Of a stretch of DNA of 64,000 nucleotides, positions 33,834 to 44,366 are shown one piece after another. This stretch comes from Caulobacter sp. UNC358MFTsu5.1. GTDB lineage: Bacteria > Pseudomonadota > Alphaproteobacteria > Caulobacterales > Caulobacteraceae. Position 1 is the stretch's first letter; each line of letters opens with the position of its first letter. The position numbers and the translations under genes are program-made. Location of the stretch: the NCBI RefSeq assembly GCF_000712075.1, contig NZ_JONW01000005.1, positions 935,001 through 999,000 on the forward strand. Direction: 5' to 3'. The notes under the pieces are model-generated. The model was not told the origin of the DNA. It was given only the letters and a program-made list of their open reading frames with translations, and searched no databases.

Positions 33834-34505
33834 ATGAGCGACCTGACGTTCAACAAGATCTTCGGCGGCGTCCTGCTGACGGGCCTGATCATTTTCGGTC
33901 TCAAGGAAGGCTCGGACATCGTTTTCGCCAAGCACGAGCTGGAAAAGCCGGGCTACGCGATCGCCGTGGCCGAAGAGGCCGGTGAAGGCGGCGCCGCCGC
34001 CGAGGTCGCGCCCGACTGGGGCAGCGTCCTGACCCCCGCCAACGTCGCCGCCGGCCAGGCCGTCAGCGCCAAGTGCGCCTCGTGCCACAACTTCACCGCC
34101 GAGAATCACACCGGCCCGGGCCTGTTCGGCGTCGTCGGCCGCAAGCCCGGCACCCACGCCGGCTTCGCCTATTCGTCGGCGATGGTCGACTACGGCAACA
34201 AGAACCCGGTCTGGGACTACGACAAGCTGGACACCTTCCTGAAGGCGCCGGGCAAGGACGTCTCGGGCACCAAGATGACGTTCGTCGGCCTGAAGAAGCA
34301 GGAAGACCGGATCGCCATGATCGCCTACCTGCACAGCCTGGGCTCGACCCTGCCGATCCCGGCCCCGAAGCCGGCCGGCGCTCCGGCCCCGGCCGCGGGC
34401 GAAGCCCCCGCGGCTCCGGCCGCCGGCGCTCCGGCTGCTGGCGCGCCCGCCGCCGCCGGCGCGCCCGCCACGGCGACCCCGGCCCCGGCCGCCGCCAAGT
34501 CCTGA
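33834..34505 (+). CDS. Membrane-anchored c-type cytochrome
   Basis: A 223-residue periplasm-facing cytochrome c. An uncleaved N-terminal anchor (about residues 8-25) is followed by one class I domain with the haem-binding CASCH near residue 83, the GPGLFGVVGRKPG segment and a Met ligand in GTKMTFVGLKK. The last 50 residues are a low-complexity Ala/Pro/Gly tail. The architecture resembles CycM, which carries electrons to terminal oxidases in alphaproteobacteria. A strong terminator follows at 34531. Confidence 0.9.
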   Translation: MSDLTFNKIFGGVLLTGLIIFGLKEGSDIVFAKHELEKPGYAIAVAEEAGEGGAAAEVAPDWGSVLTPANVAAGQAVSAKCASCHNFTAENHTGPGLFGVVGRKPGTHAGFAYSSAMVDYGNKNPVWDYDKLDTFLKAPGKDVSGTKMTFVGLKKQEDRIAMIAYLHSLGSTLPIPAPKPAGAPAPAAGEAPAAPAAGAPAAGAPAAAGAPATATPAPAAAKS

Positions 34506-34530
34506 TCCTTTCGGGACGGACCGAGATCAA

Positions 34531-34560
34531 AGGCCGCGAAGTTCGCTTCGCGGCCTTTTT
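34531..34560 (+). terminator. Intrinsic terminator after the cytochrome c gene
   Basis: AGGCCGCGAA (34531-34540) and TTCGCGGCCT (34547-34556) form a ten-pair stem with a six-base loop, followed by a T tract to 34560. It lies 26 bp after the stop codon and ends transcription before the thioredoxin-like gene. Confidence 0.92.
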
Positions 34561-34705
34561 CTTTGCCTCGGCCACTGCCTGGTTTGGGGGCGCCGCGCCC
34601 CTTGCAGACGGCGTGGGGCCGTCCGCAGCAAAGCTGGGCTTGCGGCCTTTTCCCATTCCGTGAGTAGAGTATCGGACCGTACCGCTTCACCGGAACCGTT
34701 CGACC

Positions 34706-35221
34706 ATGATCCTTCGCCCGCTGGCCGCCGTAGCGCTCGTCGCGACGCTGATCGCCGCCCCCGCCTCGGCCTTCGCCGCCAAGGCCCCGACCGTCGCGCT
34801 GAAGTCGCTGGCCGACCTGCCCACGCCGCTGCCCTACCCCTATGACGAGAAGGCCGACGCCGAGGCCGACGTCGCCGCCGCCCTGAAGCGCGCCAAGAAG
34901 GCCCACAAGCTGACCCTGATCGATTTCGGCGGCAACTGGTGCCCCGACTGCCGGATCTTCGCCGGCCTGATCGAGCAGCCCGACCTGAAGAAGTGGGTCG
35001 ACAAGCACTACGAGGTCGTGACGGTGAACGTCGGCCGCTACGACAAGAACATGCAGATCCCGGCCCGCTACGGCGTCGACAAGTTGAAGGGCGTGCCCAG
35101 CTTCCTGGTGGTCGACGGCAACGGCAAGCTGGTCAACGACGGCGCCTTCTTCGCCCTGACCGACGCCCGCCACATGACCCCGCAGTCGATCGCCGACTGG
35201 CTGGCCCAGTGGCCGAAGTGA
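34706..35221 (+). CDS. Periplasmic thioredoxin-like protein
   Basis: A 171-residue secreted protein: signal peptide at residues 1-24 (MILRPLAAVALVATLIAAPASAFA) and one thioredoxin fold with the redox motif WCPDC (near residue 78) and the cis-proline loop GVPSF. The WCPDC variant and the DFGGNWCPDCRIF context match the thioredoxin_7/DsbD-gamma-like group. It would reduce or oxidise disulfides in the envelope; partner unknown. It is transcribed alone after the cytochrome terminator and converges with the NlpC/P60 gene. Confidence 0.88.
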   Translation: MILRPLAAVALVATLIAAPASAFAAKAPTVALKSLADLPTPLPYPYDEKADAEADVAAALKRAKKAHKLTLIDFGGNWCPDCRIFAGLIEQPDLKKWVDKHYEVVTVNVGRYDKNMQIPARYGVDKLKGVPSFLVVDGNGKLVNDGAFFALTDARHMTPQSIADWLAQWPK

Positions 35222-35256
35222 TCTGAACGGCGGAGGGACGCCCCCTCCGTCGCCAG

Positions 35257-36089
35257 CTAGGGCCGCCGCCACCCCGTCACGCCGCCGCCGCCCGCCGCCT
35301 CGACGCGGGCGATCGCCTCGGCCAGGGGTTCGGCGGCCACGGCCATGTGGTGGGCGTTGGCGTGCAGGATCGTGTCGGGGTCCAGCAGGATCGCCACGTG
35401 GCCCTTCCAGAACACCAGGTCGCCGCGCCGGCGCTCGGCCTCGGCGATGGACGCGAAGAAGGCCAGCTGCATGTCGGTGTCGCGCGGGATCGCCCGCCCG
35501 CAGGCCGCCAGGGCCTGCTGCACCAGGCCCGAGCAGTCCAGGCCCAGCGATTCGCGCCCACCCCACTGGTAGGGCGCGCCAAGATAGCCCTCGGCCACCG
35601 CCACGTAGTCGGTCAGGGCCACGCCCACGGGCGCCAGGTGGGCGGCGACGAACCAGCCCGTGCCCTCGCCCTTGGCGAAGCGGCCCTCGGTCGCCTCGAT
35701 CGTGGTCAGGGCGTTCAGCGAATAGAGCCCCGCCGGCCGCGCCTTGATGTTCGGCTCGCCGAAGGCGTAGGTGCGCGGAACCGCCACCTGGTGGGTGGCC
35801 GGTTCGCCCAAGGCCGCCAGCTCGGCCTGGGCCACGAAGCCCACATAGCCGTCGCGCCCCGCCTGGCCCCAGGCGAAGCCGTCCTGCACGTCCAGCACCC
35901 GGAACAGCTCGCCGAACAGCAGCTGGTCCCACTGCTCGGCCCTCGGGTCGGGCGCCTTGCGCAGGGCGGCGGTCGGGACCGCCACGCGGCGCACGGTCGG
36001 GGCGGCGTAGCGCTCGGCGGCGACCAGGCCCTGCAGGTCCAGGTCGGCCAGGTCGGGCCGGGCCAGGGTCACCCGGGGATCGAAACCGC

Positions 36090-36093
<4 letters not shown>
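35257..36093 (-). CDS. NlpC/P60-family cell-wall hydrolase
   Basis: A 278-residue peptidase without a visible signal peptide. SH3-like regions occupy about residues 35-155, and the NlpC/P60 domain follows with catalytic Cys187 (DCSGLVQQAL) and His232 (KGHVAILLD). Members usually cut gamma-D-glutamyl-diaminopimelate bonds in peptidoglycan peptides, often during cytoplasmic recycling. The start overlaps the stop of the M17 peptidase gene by 4 bp, which fits joint degradation of murein peptides. Confidence 0.92.
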
Positions 36094-37511
<1,418 letters not shown>

Positions 37512-37597
37512 GGGCGGGCCCTGAAGGTGGAAATTATGCTTAACGATTCCTTGAGGGCCGCGCGCGAGGATGCGGGACCGTCGGGAGATTCCTCTTC

Positions 37598-38440
37598 ATG
37601 TGTCGCAAGCGCGCGCTCCTCGCAACCGTTCTCGCCCCCGTTGTCGCTCCCATGGTCGTTGGCCTCCTCGCCGCGGCGCCGGTCCAGGCCGCCGACAAGC
37701 GGGCCAAGGACGCGCCGCAGCCCGCGGCCGCCGCCGCGCCCCAGGCGCCGCGCAAGGCCACGCCGGCCGAGCGGGCCGAGGCCCAGCGCGCCGATCCGCT
37801 GACCCGCATGGCCTTCTGGTCGACCGAACTGGAGCGCGACGGCCGCGACGTCGAGGCGGGCGTGGGCCTGTCCCAGGCCCTGCGCGCCCTGGGCCGCTAC
37901 GACGAGGCCGCCGACGCGGCGGCCGGCATCCTGATCTTCGCGCCCGACAACTACGACGCCCTGATGGAACTGGCCCGGGCCAACGTGGCGCGCGGCCAGG
38001 GCTTCTACGCCATCGAGCCGGGCCGCAAGGCCGCCGCCCTGCAGCCGCGCGACTGGCGGCCCCTGTCGCTGCTGGGCGTGGCCTACGAGCAGGCCAAGCG
38101 CGACGACGAGGCCCTGGCGGCCCACCGCCAGGCCGTGGCCCTGGCCCCGAACGAGGCCGTGCCGCTGAGCAACCTGGCCATGCACCTGGCCTCGAGCGGC
38201 GACCTGAAGGGCGCCGAGACCGCCCTGCGCCAGGCCGCCGCCCTGCCCACCGCCACCATCCAGGTCCGCCAGAACCTTGCCCTTGTGGTCGGGCTGCAAG
38301 GCCGCATGGACGAGGCCGAGAAGCTGGCCCGCCAGGACCTGCCGCCGGAGTCGGTCGACAACAACCTGGCCTGGCTGCGCGCCGCCATCGGCCAGGAGAG
38401 CGCGACGCGGTCGTGGAGCGCTGTGAAGGCAGGGGGTTGA
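37598..38440 (+). CDS. Secreted tetratricopeptide-repeat protein, possibly TadD-like
   Basis: A 280-residue protein with a signal sequence (MCRKRALLATVLAPVVAPMVVGLLAAAPVQA, hydrophobic core residues 8-26), an Ala/Pro/Lys-rich linker and about five TPR units from residue 70 (VGLSQALRALGRYDEAADAAAGILIFAPDNYDAL and followers). Tad loci often include the TPR lipoprotein TadD needed for pilus export; this gene is convergent with cpaH, 153 bp away, so a TadD-like role is plausible. No lipobox cysteine is obvious, and the assignment is inference. Confidence 0.8.
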   Translation: MCRKRALLATVLAPVVAPMVVGLLAAAPVQAADKRAKDAPQPAAAAAPQAPRKATPAERAEAQRADPLTRMAFWSTELERDGRDVEAGVGLSQALRALGRYDEAADAAAGILIFAPDNYDALMELARANVARGQGFYAIEPGRKAAALQPRDWRPLSLLGVAYEQAKRDDEALAAHRQAVALAPNEAVPLSNLAMHLASSGDLKGAETALRQAAALPTATIQVRQNLALVVGLQGRMDEAEKLARQDLPPESVDNNLAWLRAAIGQESATRSWSAVKAGG

Positions 38441-38448
38441 TCCAGCCT

Positions 38449-38576
38449 TCCCTCCCCCTTGTGGGGAGGGTGGACGCGAAGCGGACGGGTGGGGCCTGCT
38501 GACTCGCCCTGCTGACTCATCAAACCCCACCCGACCCTGGCTCCGCCAGGGCCACCCTCCCCACAAGGGGGAGGGA
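38449..38576. repeat. CCCTCCCC-type palindromic element, copy 2
   Basis: Inverted arms TCCCTCCCCCTTGTGGGGAG (38449-38468) and its complement ending at 38576, each followed inward by a second variable block (GACGCGAAGCGGACGG on the left, GACCCTGGCTCCGCCAGGGC on the right) and then GGTGGGG/CCCCACC. The centre holds the direct repeat CTGCTGACTC. It fills the gap between the convergent TPR gene and cpaH. Confidence 0.88.
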
Positions 38577-38593
38577 CGGGTGCCGGCCGCCCC

Positions 38594-39568
38594 CTACCGC
38601 TGTTTCAGCACGTCCTGGATCTTGATGATCGCCGGGCCCATGATCACGATGAACAGCACGGGCAGGAAGAACACGATCATCGGCACGGTCAGCTTGGCCG
38701 GCAGGGCCGAGGCCTTCTTCTCGGCGGCCGACAGGCGCAGTTCGCGGTTCTCCTTGGCCATCACCCGCAGGGCTGCGCCCAGCGGCGTGCCGTAGCGCTC
38801 GGCCTGGATCATGGCCGTGGCCACCGACTTGATGCCCGGATGGTTGGTCCGGCGGGCCAGGCCCTCGTAGGCCAGGCGGCGTTCGGGCAGGTAGCTGAGC
38901 TCGGCGGTCAGCAGGCCCAGCTCCTCGGCCAGCTCCATCGAGGCCGAGCCGACCTCGGACCCGACCTTGGCGATCGCCGCCTCGATCGACATGCCGCTTT
39001 CGACGCAGATCAGCATCAGGTCCAGGGCGTCCGGGAACGCCTGGACGATCGACTCGCGGCGCTTCTGGGCGATGTTGGAGATGTAGAGGTTGGGCGCGTA
39101 GTAGCCGGCCGCCAGGGCGACGAAGCAGGCGGCGATCTTCTGCATGGCCAGCAGGCCGAAGTCGTTGATCAGATACAGGTAGAACGCCACCACGGCCGAA
39201 AACGCGAACGGCATCACGAAGCGGAAGAAGTAGAAGGTCGAGACCGGCTTGGGCCCGCGGAAGCCGGCCTGGGCCAGCTTGTCGACGACCTTGGGGTCCT
39301 CCAGCAGCTTGGACAGCTGCAGGCGGTCGACGACGTTCTTGTACATCCCCTCGTCGGCGTGGCGCAGGCTGCCGCCGCCGCCCTTCTGGGACAGGGCCTC
39401 GCGCGAGCGGCGGCGCAGCTCCTCGCGGCGGTTGGCCACCGACTTCAGCCGGCCCTCCAGGCCGTTGCTGCTCATCATCGGCGCGGCCAGGGTGACGATG
39501 GTGGCGAACACCACGATCGCGATGAAGGCGCTGAACAGGGTCTGGGGATTGGTGAGCAGATCGATCAT
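38594..39568 (-). CDS. cpaH: Tad pilus inner-membrane platform protein CpaH/TadC
   Basis: A 324-residue type II secretion F-domain protein with membrane segments near residues 10-30, 110-130, 135-155 and 295-320, and the cytosolic F domain containing RRESIVQAFPDALDLMLICVESGMSIEAA. With CpaG it forms the platform that converts CpaF ATPase motion into pilin polymerisation. It is the last gene of the minus-strand cpa cluster seen here and starts 12 bp after cpaG. Confidence 0.93.
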   Translation of the reverse strand: MIDLLTNPQTLFSAFIAIVVFATIVTLAAPMMSSNGLEGRLKSVANRREELRRRSREALSQKGGGGSLRHADEGMYKNVVDRLQLSKLLEDPKVVDKLAQAGFRGPKPVSTFYFFRFVMPFAFSAVVAFYLYLINDFGLLAMQKIAACFVALAAGYYAPNLYISNIAQKRRESIVQAFPDALDLMLICVESGMSIEAAIAKVGSEVGSASMELAEELGLLTAELSYLPERRLAYEGLARRTNHPGIKSVATAMIQAERYGTPLGAALRVMAKENRELRLSAAEKKASALPAKLTVPMIVFFLPVLFIVIMGPAIIKIQDVLKQR

Positions 39569-39580
39569 GGCCGCCTCCCC

Positions 39581-40558
39581 CTAGAACTTGAAGTTGATCA
39601 TCTTGCGCATCACGAAGATGCCGCAGGACATCCAGAAGGCGGCGATCATCAGCATGATCCGGCCGCGCGGATCGCTGAACATCGGCGCCATATAGGCCGG
39701 GGCGGTGATCGAGATCATCGTCGCCACGCCGGGCGGCAGGCAGCCGATGATGAAGGCCGACGACACGGCTTCGGCCGACAGGGCCTTGATCTTCTCGCCC
39801 ATCAGCTTGCGGGCCCGCAGCACGGTCGACAGGTTGCCCAGCGCCTCGGCCAGGTTGCCGCCGGTCTTGGACTGGATGGTCAGGACGATGGTGAAGAAGC
39901 GCAGCTCGTTGGTCGGCATGCGCTCGTACATGCGGTCCAGGGCCTGCTCCATCGACATGCCCATGCCGGTGTTCTCGGTCAGGATGCGGAATTCGCCGGC
40001 CAGGGGCTCGGGGCATTCCGTGCCGATCATCCGCAGGCAGTCGTGGACGGGCAGGCCCGACTTGATGCCGCGCACGATGATGTCGATGGCGTCCGAGAAG
40101 GCCTCGGTGAACTTCTTGGTGCGGGCCTTGGCCATCATGCCGATGACCCAGCGCGGCAGGCCGAAGCCGGCGGCGAAGGCCGCGCCCAGGGCGATGATCG
40201 GCATCTGGCGCAGCAGAAGCAGCATCAGCCCGACCAGCACGCCGACCACGCCGCTGATGATCCAGAACATCTGGACGTTGTCGCCCAGGCCGGCGGCGCG
40301 CAGGCGCGCGGCGATGGTCAGCGACGCCTTCTTCTTCTGCTGATCCTGTTCCTTCAGGGTCTTCAGCAGCTGCTTGCGGCGGGCGTCGGGGGTGTTGGCG
40401 GCGGCCTTGGCGCGGGCGGCCACGGCCTGGCGGTCGCCGGCGATCAGCTGGGCGCGCTTGACGGTCTTGGCCGAGGCGCCGCCGCCCCCGCCGGCCAGCA
40501 CGAAGCCCAGCCCCGCGATGGTGATGAAGCCGAGGACGCCGGCGAGGATGATCAGCAT
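39581..40558 (-). CDS. cpaG: Tad pilus inner-membrane platform protein CpaG/TadB
   Basis: A 325-residue T2SS F-domain protein, paralogous to CpaH. It has an N-terminal membrane segment, two more near residues 90-130, the F domain with FTEAFSDAIDIIVRGIKSGLPVHDCL and GNLAEALGNLSTVLRARK, and a C-terminal helix. It lies 4 bp after cpaF. Both platform proteins are normally required for Tad pilus assembly. Confidence 0.93.
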   Translation of the reverse strand: MLIILAGVLGFITIAGLGFVLAGGGGGASAKTVKRAQLIAGDRQAVAARAKAAANTPDARRKQLLKTLKEQDQQKKKASLTIAARLRAAGLGDNVQMFWIISGVVGVLVGLMLLLLRQMPIIALGAAFAAGFGLPRWVIGMMAKARTKKFTEAFSDAIDIIVRGIKSGLPVHDCLRMIGTECPEPLAGEFRILTENTGMGMSMEQALDRMYERMPTNELRFFTIVLTIQSKTGGNLAEALGNLSTVLRARKLMGEKIKALSAEAVSSAFIIGCLPPGVATMISITAPAYMAPMFSDPRGRIMLMIAAFWMSCGIFVMRKMINFKF

Positions 40559-40562
40559 GGCC

Positions 40563-42083
40563 CTATTCCGCCGCGTCGAGGGCTTCGGCCAGCTCGCGCT
40601 CCAGGCCGTAGTAGCGGGCGCGGTCCCAGAAGCGGGGCCGGCCGATGCCGGTCGAGCGGTGCTTGCCCAGCACCCGGCCCTCGGCGTCTTCGCCGTTCAT
40701 CTCGTAGACGAACAGGTCCTGGGTGACGATCACGTCGCCTTCCAGCCCGACCACCTCGGTGATGTGGGTGATCCGGCGCGAGCCGTCGCGCAGGCGGGCG
40801 GCCTGGACGATGACGTCGACCGAGCCGACGATCATCTCCTTGATGGTCTTAGAGGGCAGGCCGTAGCCGCCCATGGTGATCATCGACTCGATCCGGCTGA
40901 TCGCCTCGCGCGGGCTGTTGGCGTGCAGCGTGCCCATCGAGCCGTCGTGGCCGGTGTTCATCGCCTGCAGCAGGTCGAACGCCTCGGGGCCGCGGACTTC
41001 GCCGACGATGATCCGCTCGGGACGCATCCGCAGGCAGTTCTTGACCAGGTCGCGCATGGTCACCGCGCCCTGGCCTTCCAGGTTGGGCGGACGGGTTTCC
41101 AGGCGCACCACGTGCGGCTGCTGCAGCTGCAGTTCGGCCGCGTCCTCGCAGGTCACCACCCGTTCGGTCGGGTCGATGAAGGCGGTCATGGTGTTGAGCA
41201 GGGTGGTCTTGCCCGAGCCGGTGCCGCCCGAGATGACGATGTTGCAGCGGCAGGCGCCGATGACGCCCAGCACGCGGGCCCCTTCCGGGCTGATCGACGC
41301 GAAGTCGACCAGGTTCTTCATCGTCAGCTTGTCCTTCTTGAACTTCCGGATGGTCAGGGTGGGACCGTCCAGCGCCAGGGGCGGGGCGATGACGTTGACG
41401 CGGCTGCCGTCGGGCAGGCGGGCGTCGCAGATCGGCGAGCTCTCGTCGACCCGGCGGCCGACCTGGCTGACGATCCGCTGGCAGATGTTCATCAGCTGGA
41501 GATTGTCGCGGAAGCGGACGTTGGTCAGCTGGACCTTGCCGCCCACTTCGATGAACACCCGGTGCGCGCCGTTGACCATGATGTCGGCGATGTCGTCGCG
41601 GGCCAGCAGGGGCTCCAGCGGGCCGTAGCCGAGGACGTCGTTGATGATGTCCTGGACCAGGTGCTCCTGCTCGGACACCGACATCGAGACGTTCTTGATC
41701 GCCACCAGCTCGGCGACGATGTCGCGGATCTCCTCGGCCGCCGCCTTCAGGTCCAGCTGGGCCAGCTGGGACAGGTCGATGGTGTTGAGCAGCGCGTTGA
41801 AGATCGTGGTCTTGGTGGCGTGGTAGTAGTCGCTCTGCTCGCGGACCACGTTGGCGGTCGGCGGCGCGCCCTGGGCGGCGCGCAGCTGCTCCAGGCCGTT
41901 GGTGGGCTTGGGGCCGGCGGCCTTGGCGGGCGCGGCGGTGCGGGCCGGGGCGGCGGCGGGCGCGGCCGGCTCGGCGGCGGGATCGACGCGCTGCGGGCGC
42001 GTGGCGATGGCCGGCCCGTCGTTGGAGACGGGCGGCGGCGCCTGCTCGGTCCGAACGGCGGCCTGGTCGCGCTTGCCGAACAT
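40563..42083 (-). CDS. cpaF: Tad pilus motor ATPase CpaF/TadA
   Basis: A 506-residue secretion ATPase. After a Pro/Ala-rich N-terminus of about 80 residues come the helical N-domain and the ATPase core: Walker A GGTGSGKT (286-293), the Asp box and Walker B around RMRPERIIVGEVRGPEAFDLLQAMNTGHDG, and the His box GTLHANSPREAI. In Caulobacter CpaF powers both extension and retraction of the pilus. It lies 3 bp after cpaE. Confidence 0.96.
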   Translation of the reverse strand: MFGKRDQAAVRTEQAPPPVSNDGPAIATRPQRVDPAAEPAAPAAAPARTAAPAKAAGPKPTNGLEQLRAAQGAPPTANVVREQSDYYHATKTTIFNALLNTIDLSQLAQLDLKAAAEEIRDIVAELVAIKNVSMSVSEQEHLVQDIINDVLGYGPLEPLLARDDIADIMVNGAHRVFIEVGGKVQLTNVRFRDNLQLMNICQRIVSQVGRRVDESSPICDARLPDGSRVNVIAPPLALDGPTLTIRKFKKDKLTMKNLVDFASISPEGARVLGVIGACRCNIVISGGTGSGKTTLLNTMTAFIDPTERVVTCEDAAELQLQQPHVVRLETRPPNLEGQGAVTMRDLVKNCLRMRPERIIVGEVRGPEAFDLLQAMNTGHDGSMGTLHANSPREAISRIESMITMGGYGLPSKTIKEMIVGSVDVIVQAARLRDGSRRITHITEVVGLEGDVIVTQDLFVYEMNGEDAEGRVLGKHRSTGIGRPRFWDRARYYGLERELAEALDAAE

Positions 42084-42086
42084 GCC

Positions 42087-43661
42087 CTACTTCTTCTTGA
42101 ACAGGCTGGAGAGGATGGACGTCTTCTGGGCCGCCGGCGGTTCGCGGCGGCTGATCAGTCGCGCCAGGTGGTCGATGCCCTCGGCCGCCTTCGACTTGGG
42201 GGCCACCTCGGCGACCATCTGACCGTTGTTGGCGGCCTGGCCGAAGGGCTTGGGGTCGAACGGCAGCACCAGGGACGGCGTCAGGCCCAGGGCCTCGCCG
42301 AAGTCCTTGACCGGGATCTCGGGACGGCCGGGCACGCCCACCTGGTTCAGCACCAGGCGCGGCGGCGCGTCGTTGGGCCGAGCCTGGCGGACCAGGTCGA
42401 CGATGTTCTTGGCGTTGCGCAGGGAGGCCAGGTCTGGCGTGGCCACCACGACCAGGTCGTCGCTGCCGATCAGCACCTGGCGGGTCCAGGCGCTCCAGCT
42501 GTGGGGCAGGTCCAGCACCACGAACGGCGCGACGCCGCGGATCTTCTGGGTGACCTCCTCGAAGGCGTCGGCCGGGATCTCGTAGTCCTGGTCCAGGGCG
42601 CCGGGCGCGGCGAACAGGCTCAGGCGGTCGCCGCAGCGGACCATCATGCGGTCCATCAGCACCGGGTCCAGGCGGTCGGGCTGGGTCAGGGCGTCCAGCA
42701 CGCCCTGCAGCGGGTCCTGGTTGAAGTCGAGGCCGGCCGTGCCGAACGGCAAGTCCAGGTCGACCATCACCGTGGCGGCCTGCACGCGCTCGGCCATCGA
42801 CCAGGCGAAGTTGTGGGCCAGGGTCGAGGACCCGACGCCGCCCTTGGCGCCGACGAAGGCGATCTGCCGGCCGACGAACGGCGCGGAGGGGTCGGCATAC
42901 AGGCTGGAGACCGCGCGGATGATCTGCAGCGGGCCCTGGGGCTGGGTGATGTACTCGCTGACCCCGCGCCGCATCAGCTCGCGATACAGGGCGATGTCGT
43001 TGGTCTGGCCGATGACCACGACCTTGGTGCCCGGGTCGCAGACCTGGGCCAGGCCGTCCAGCAGGGCCAGCATGCGCGGCGCGGCGTCCAGGCTCTCGAC
43101 CAGCACCAGCGAGGGCGTCGACTGGTTCTGGTAGTAGTCGACCGCGGCCTCCAGCCCGCCGGGACGGGCGAGGGTCGAGGCGCGGGCCATGCGGCGGTCG
43201 GCCGAGGCGGCCTCGACCAGGGCCACGGTCTCGGACCGGGCGCAGAAGGCGTGGATGGTGATGCGCGGCACGGCCGCCTCGCCCATGTCGGCGTCGGCGG
43301 CGGCGAGCACCTCCTGCACCATCGCCTGGGTCGAGCCGACCGGGTGGGCGGTCGGGGCCACCGGCTCGGCGGCCTCGATCGGCACGTCGCGGACGGCGGT
43401 CGGCGCGGGCGCCGAAGCGGCGGCGGCCGGAGCCGGCTGGGGCGTATAGGGCGGCGCCGAGGGCGGCAGGTCGGCGAACGGCGCCGAGGCGGTTTCGCGC
43501 GGCCGCACGGGCGGGAAGTCGGCGAACGGGTCGTCGGCGCCCGCGCCCACGGCCGAGGTCGGGGCCGGCGCGGCGCGCCAGGGATCGCCGCCCGCCGGCG
43601 CGAAGTCGTCGTCGGCCTCGAAACCCAGGTCGAAGGGGTCGTGATCGTTCCGCCCGGCCAT
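42087..43661 (-). CDS. cpaE: Tad pilus localisation ATPase-like protein CpaE/TadZ
   Basis: A 524-residue MinD/ParA-like protein that places the pilus machinery at the cell pole. An Ala/Pro-rich N-terminus (about 1-130) is followed by an atypical receiver domain (about 133-255) and a P-loop domain with the deviant Walker A KGGVGSS (273-279) and the conserved LDLPHSWSAWTRQVLIGSDDLVVVATPDLASLRNA. The ATG at 43661 overlaps the cpaD stop by one base; the upstream open frame is a shadow of cpaD. Confidence 0.94.
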   Translation of the reverse strand: MAGRNDHDPFDLGFEADDDFAPAGGDPWRAAPAPTSAVGAGADDPFADFPPVRPRETASAPFADLPPSAPPYTPQPAPAAAASAPAPTAVRDVPIEAAEPVAPTAHPVGSTQAMVQEVLAAADADMGEAAVPRITIHAFCARSETVALVEAASADRRMARASTLARPGGLEAAVDYYQNQSTPSLVLVESLDAAPRMLALLDGLAQVCDPGTKVVVIGQTNDIALYRELMRRGVSEYITQPQGPLQIIRAVSSLYADPSAPFVGRQIAFVGAKGGVGSSTLAHNFAWSMAERVQAATVMVDLDLPFGTAGLDFNQDPLQGVLDALTQPDRLDPVLMDRMMVRCGDRLSLFAAPGALDQDYEIPADAFEEVTQKIRGVAPFVVLDLPHSWSAWTRQVLIGSDDLVVVATPDLASLRNAKNIVDLVRQARPNDAPPRLVLNQVGVPGRPEIPVKDFGEALGLTPSLVLPFDPKPFGQAANNGQMVAEVAPKSKAAEGIDHLARLISRREPPAAQKTSILSSLFKKK

Positions 43662-44356
43662 CAGTTGACGGCCTTCGAAACGACGCCGTTGGACTGCTCG
43701 TCCTTGGCCGACGAGGTGACCTCGCCCTTGCGGTACTTGTCGAGCACGGTGGCGCGGCGGCCGGAATCGATCGGCGTCTCGTTGCGCGGGCTCAGCAGGT
43801 CTTCGGGATTGGCCACCTGGGCGGCCATGTTGGCGGTCACCGCGCAGCCGAAGTTCTCGTAGGCGGTGTTGTTGCGGGTGGCGGTGATGTTCTCCCACCC
43901 GCCGCACTGCGGGACCTCGGCGGTGTAGCGCAGGAAGCCGACCTTCAGCGGCGCGCCCGGCGCGCCGGCGGCGTCATAGCCGGTCACGCGCACGGAGGCC
44001 GGAGGCGCGCCCATGGAGATCAGGTGCTGGCGCGCGGCCACCGCCATGCGGCCGGCGATCTCGCCGCCCGTGCCGCCGATCGGGGCCGAGACCACGATCT
44101 CGCGCGCCTCGGCCGACATCCAGCGGCCCACCAGCCCGTCCAGGGCCTGGGTCTGGGCGGCCGACAGCCCTTCGGCGTGCGGGGCCAGCAGCACCTCGTC
44201 CGGATGCGACAGGACGTGGACGCGATCGTTCCACTGCGAGGTCTCGGTGCGCGGCGGCGGCGCCTCCGGCTCGAGGCCGTGCGAGGCGCAGGCCGACAGC
44301 AGGACCAGGACCAGGCCCGCGGCGGTCAGGTTCGGAAGAAGATGGGGTCGCGTCAT
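43661..44356 (-). CDS. cpaD: Pilus assembly lipoprotein CpaD
   Basis: A 231-residue outer-membrane-associated lipoprotein: signal ending LVLLSAC puts the acylated cysteine near residue 23. The body matches the CpaD family, with PQCGGWENITATRNNTAYENFGCAVTANMAAQVANPEDLL near the end. It helps insert or stabilise the CpaC secretin. It overlaps cpaE by one base and follows cpaC by 10 bp. Confidence 0.93.
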   Translation of the reverse strand: MTRPHLLPNLTAAGLVLVLLSACASHGLEPEAPPPRTETSQWNDRVHVLSHPDEVLLAPHAEGLSAAQTQALDGLVGRWMSAEAREIVVSAPIGGTGGEIAGRMAVAARQHLISMGAPPASVRVTGYDAAGAPGAPLKVGFLRYTAEVPQCGGWENITATRNNTAYENFGCAVTANMAAQVANPEDLLSPRNETPIDSGRRATVLDKYRKGEVTSSAKDEQSNGVVSKAVN

Positions 44357-44366
44357 GTCCGCGTTC

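Noticed and set aside
34325..35932. 535-codon minus-strand frame between cytochrome c and NlpC/P60 genes
   Set aside because: It crosses the terminator and the thioredoxin-like gene and joins shadow sequence; the NlpC/P60 start at 36093 in another frame is well supported.
40374..43862. 1,162-codon plus-strand frame opposite cpaF and cpaE
   Set aside because: Antisense shadow in GC-rich DNA; no signal, domain or start context.
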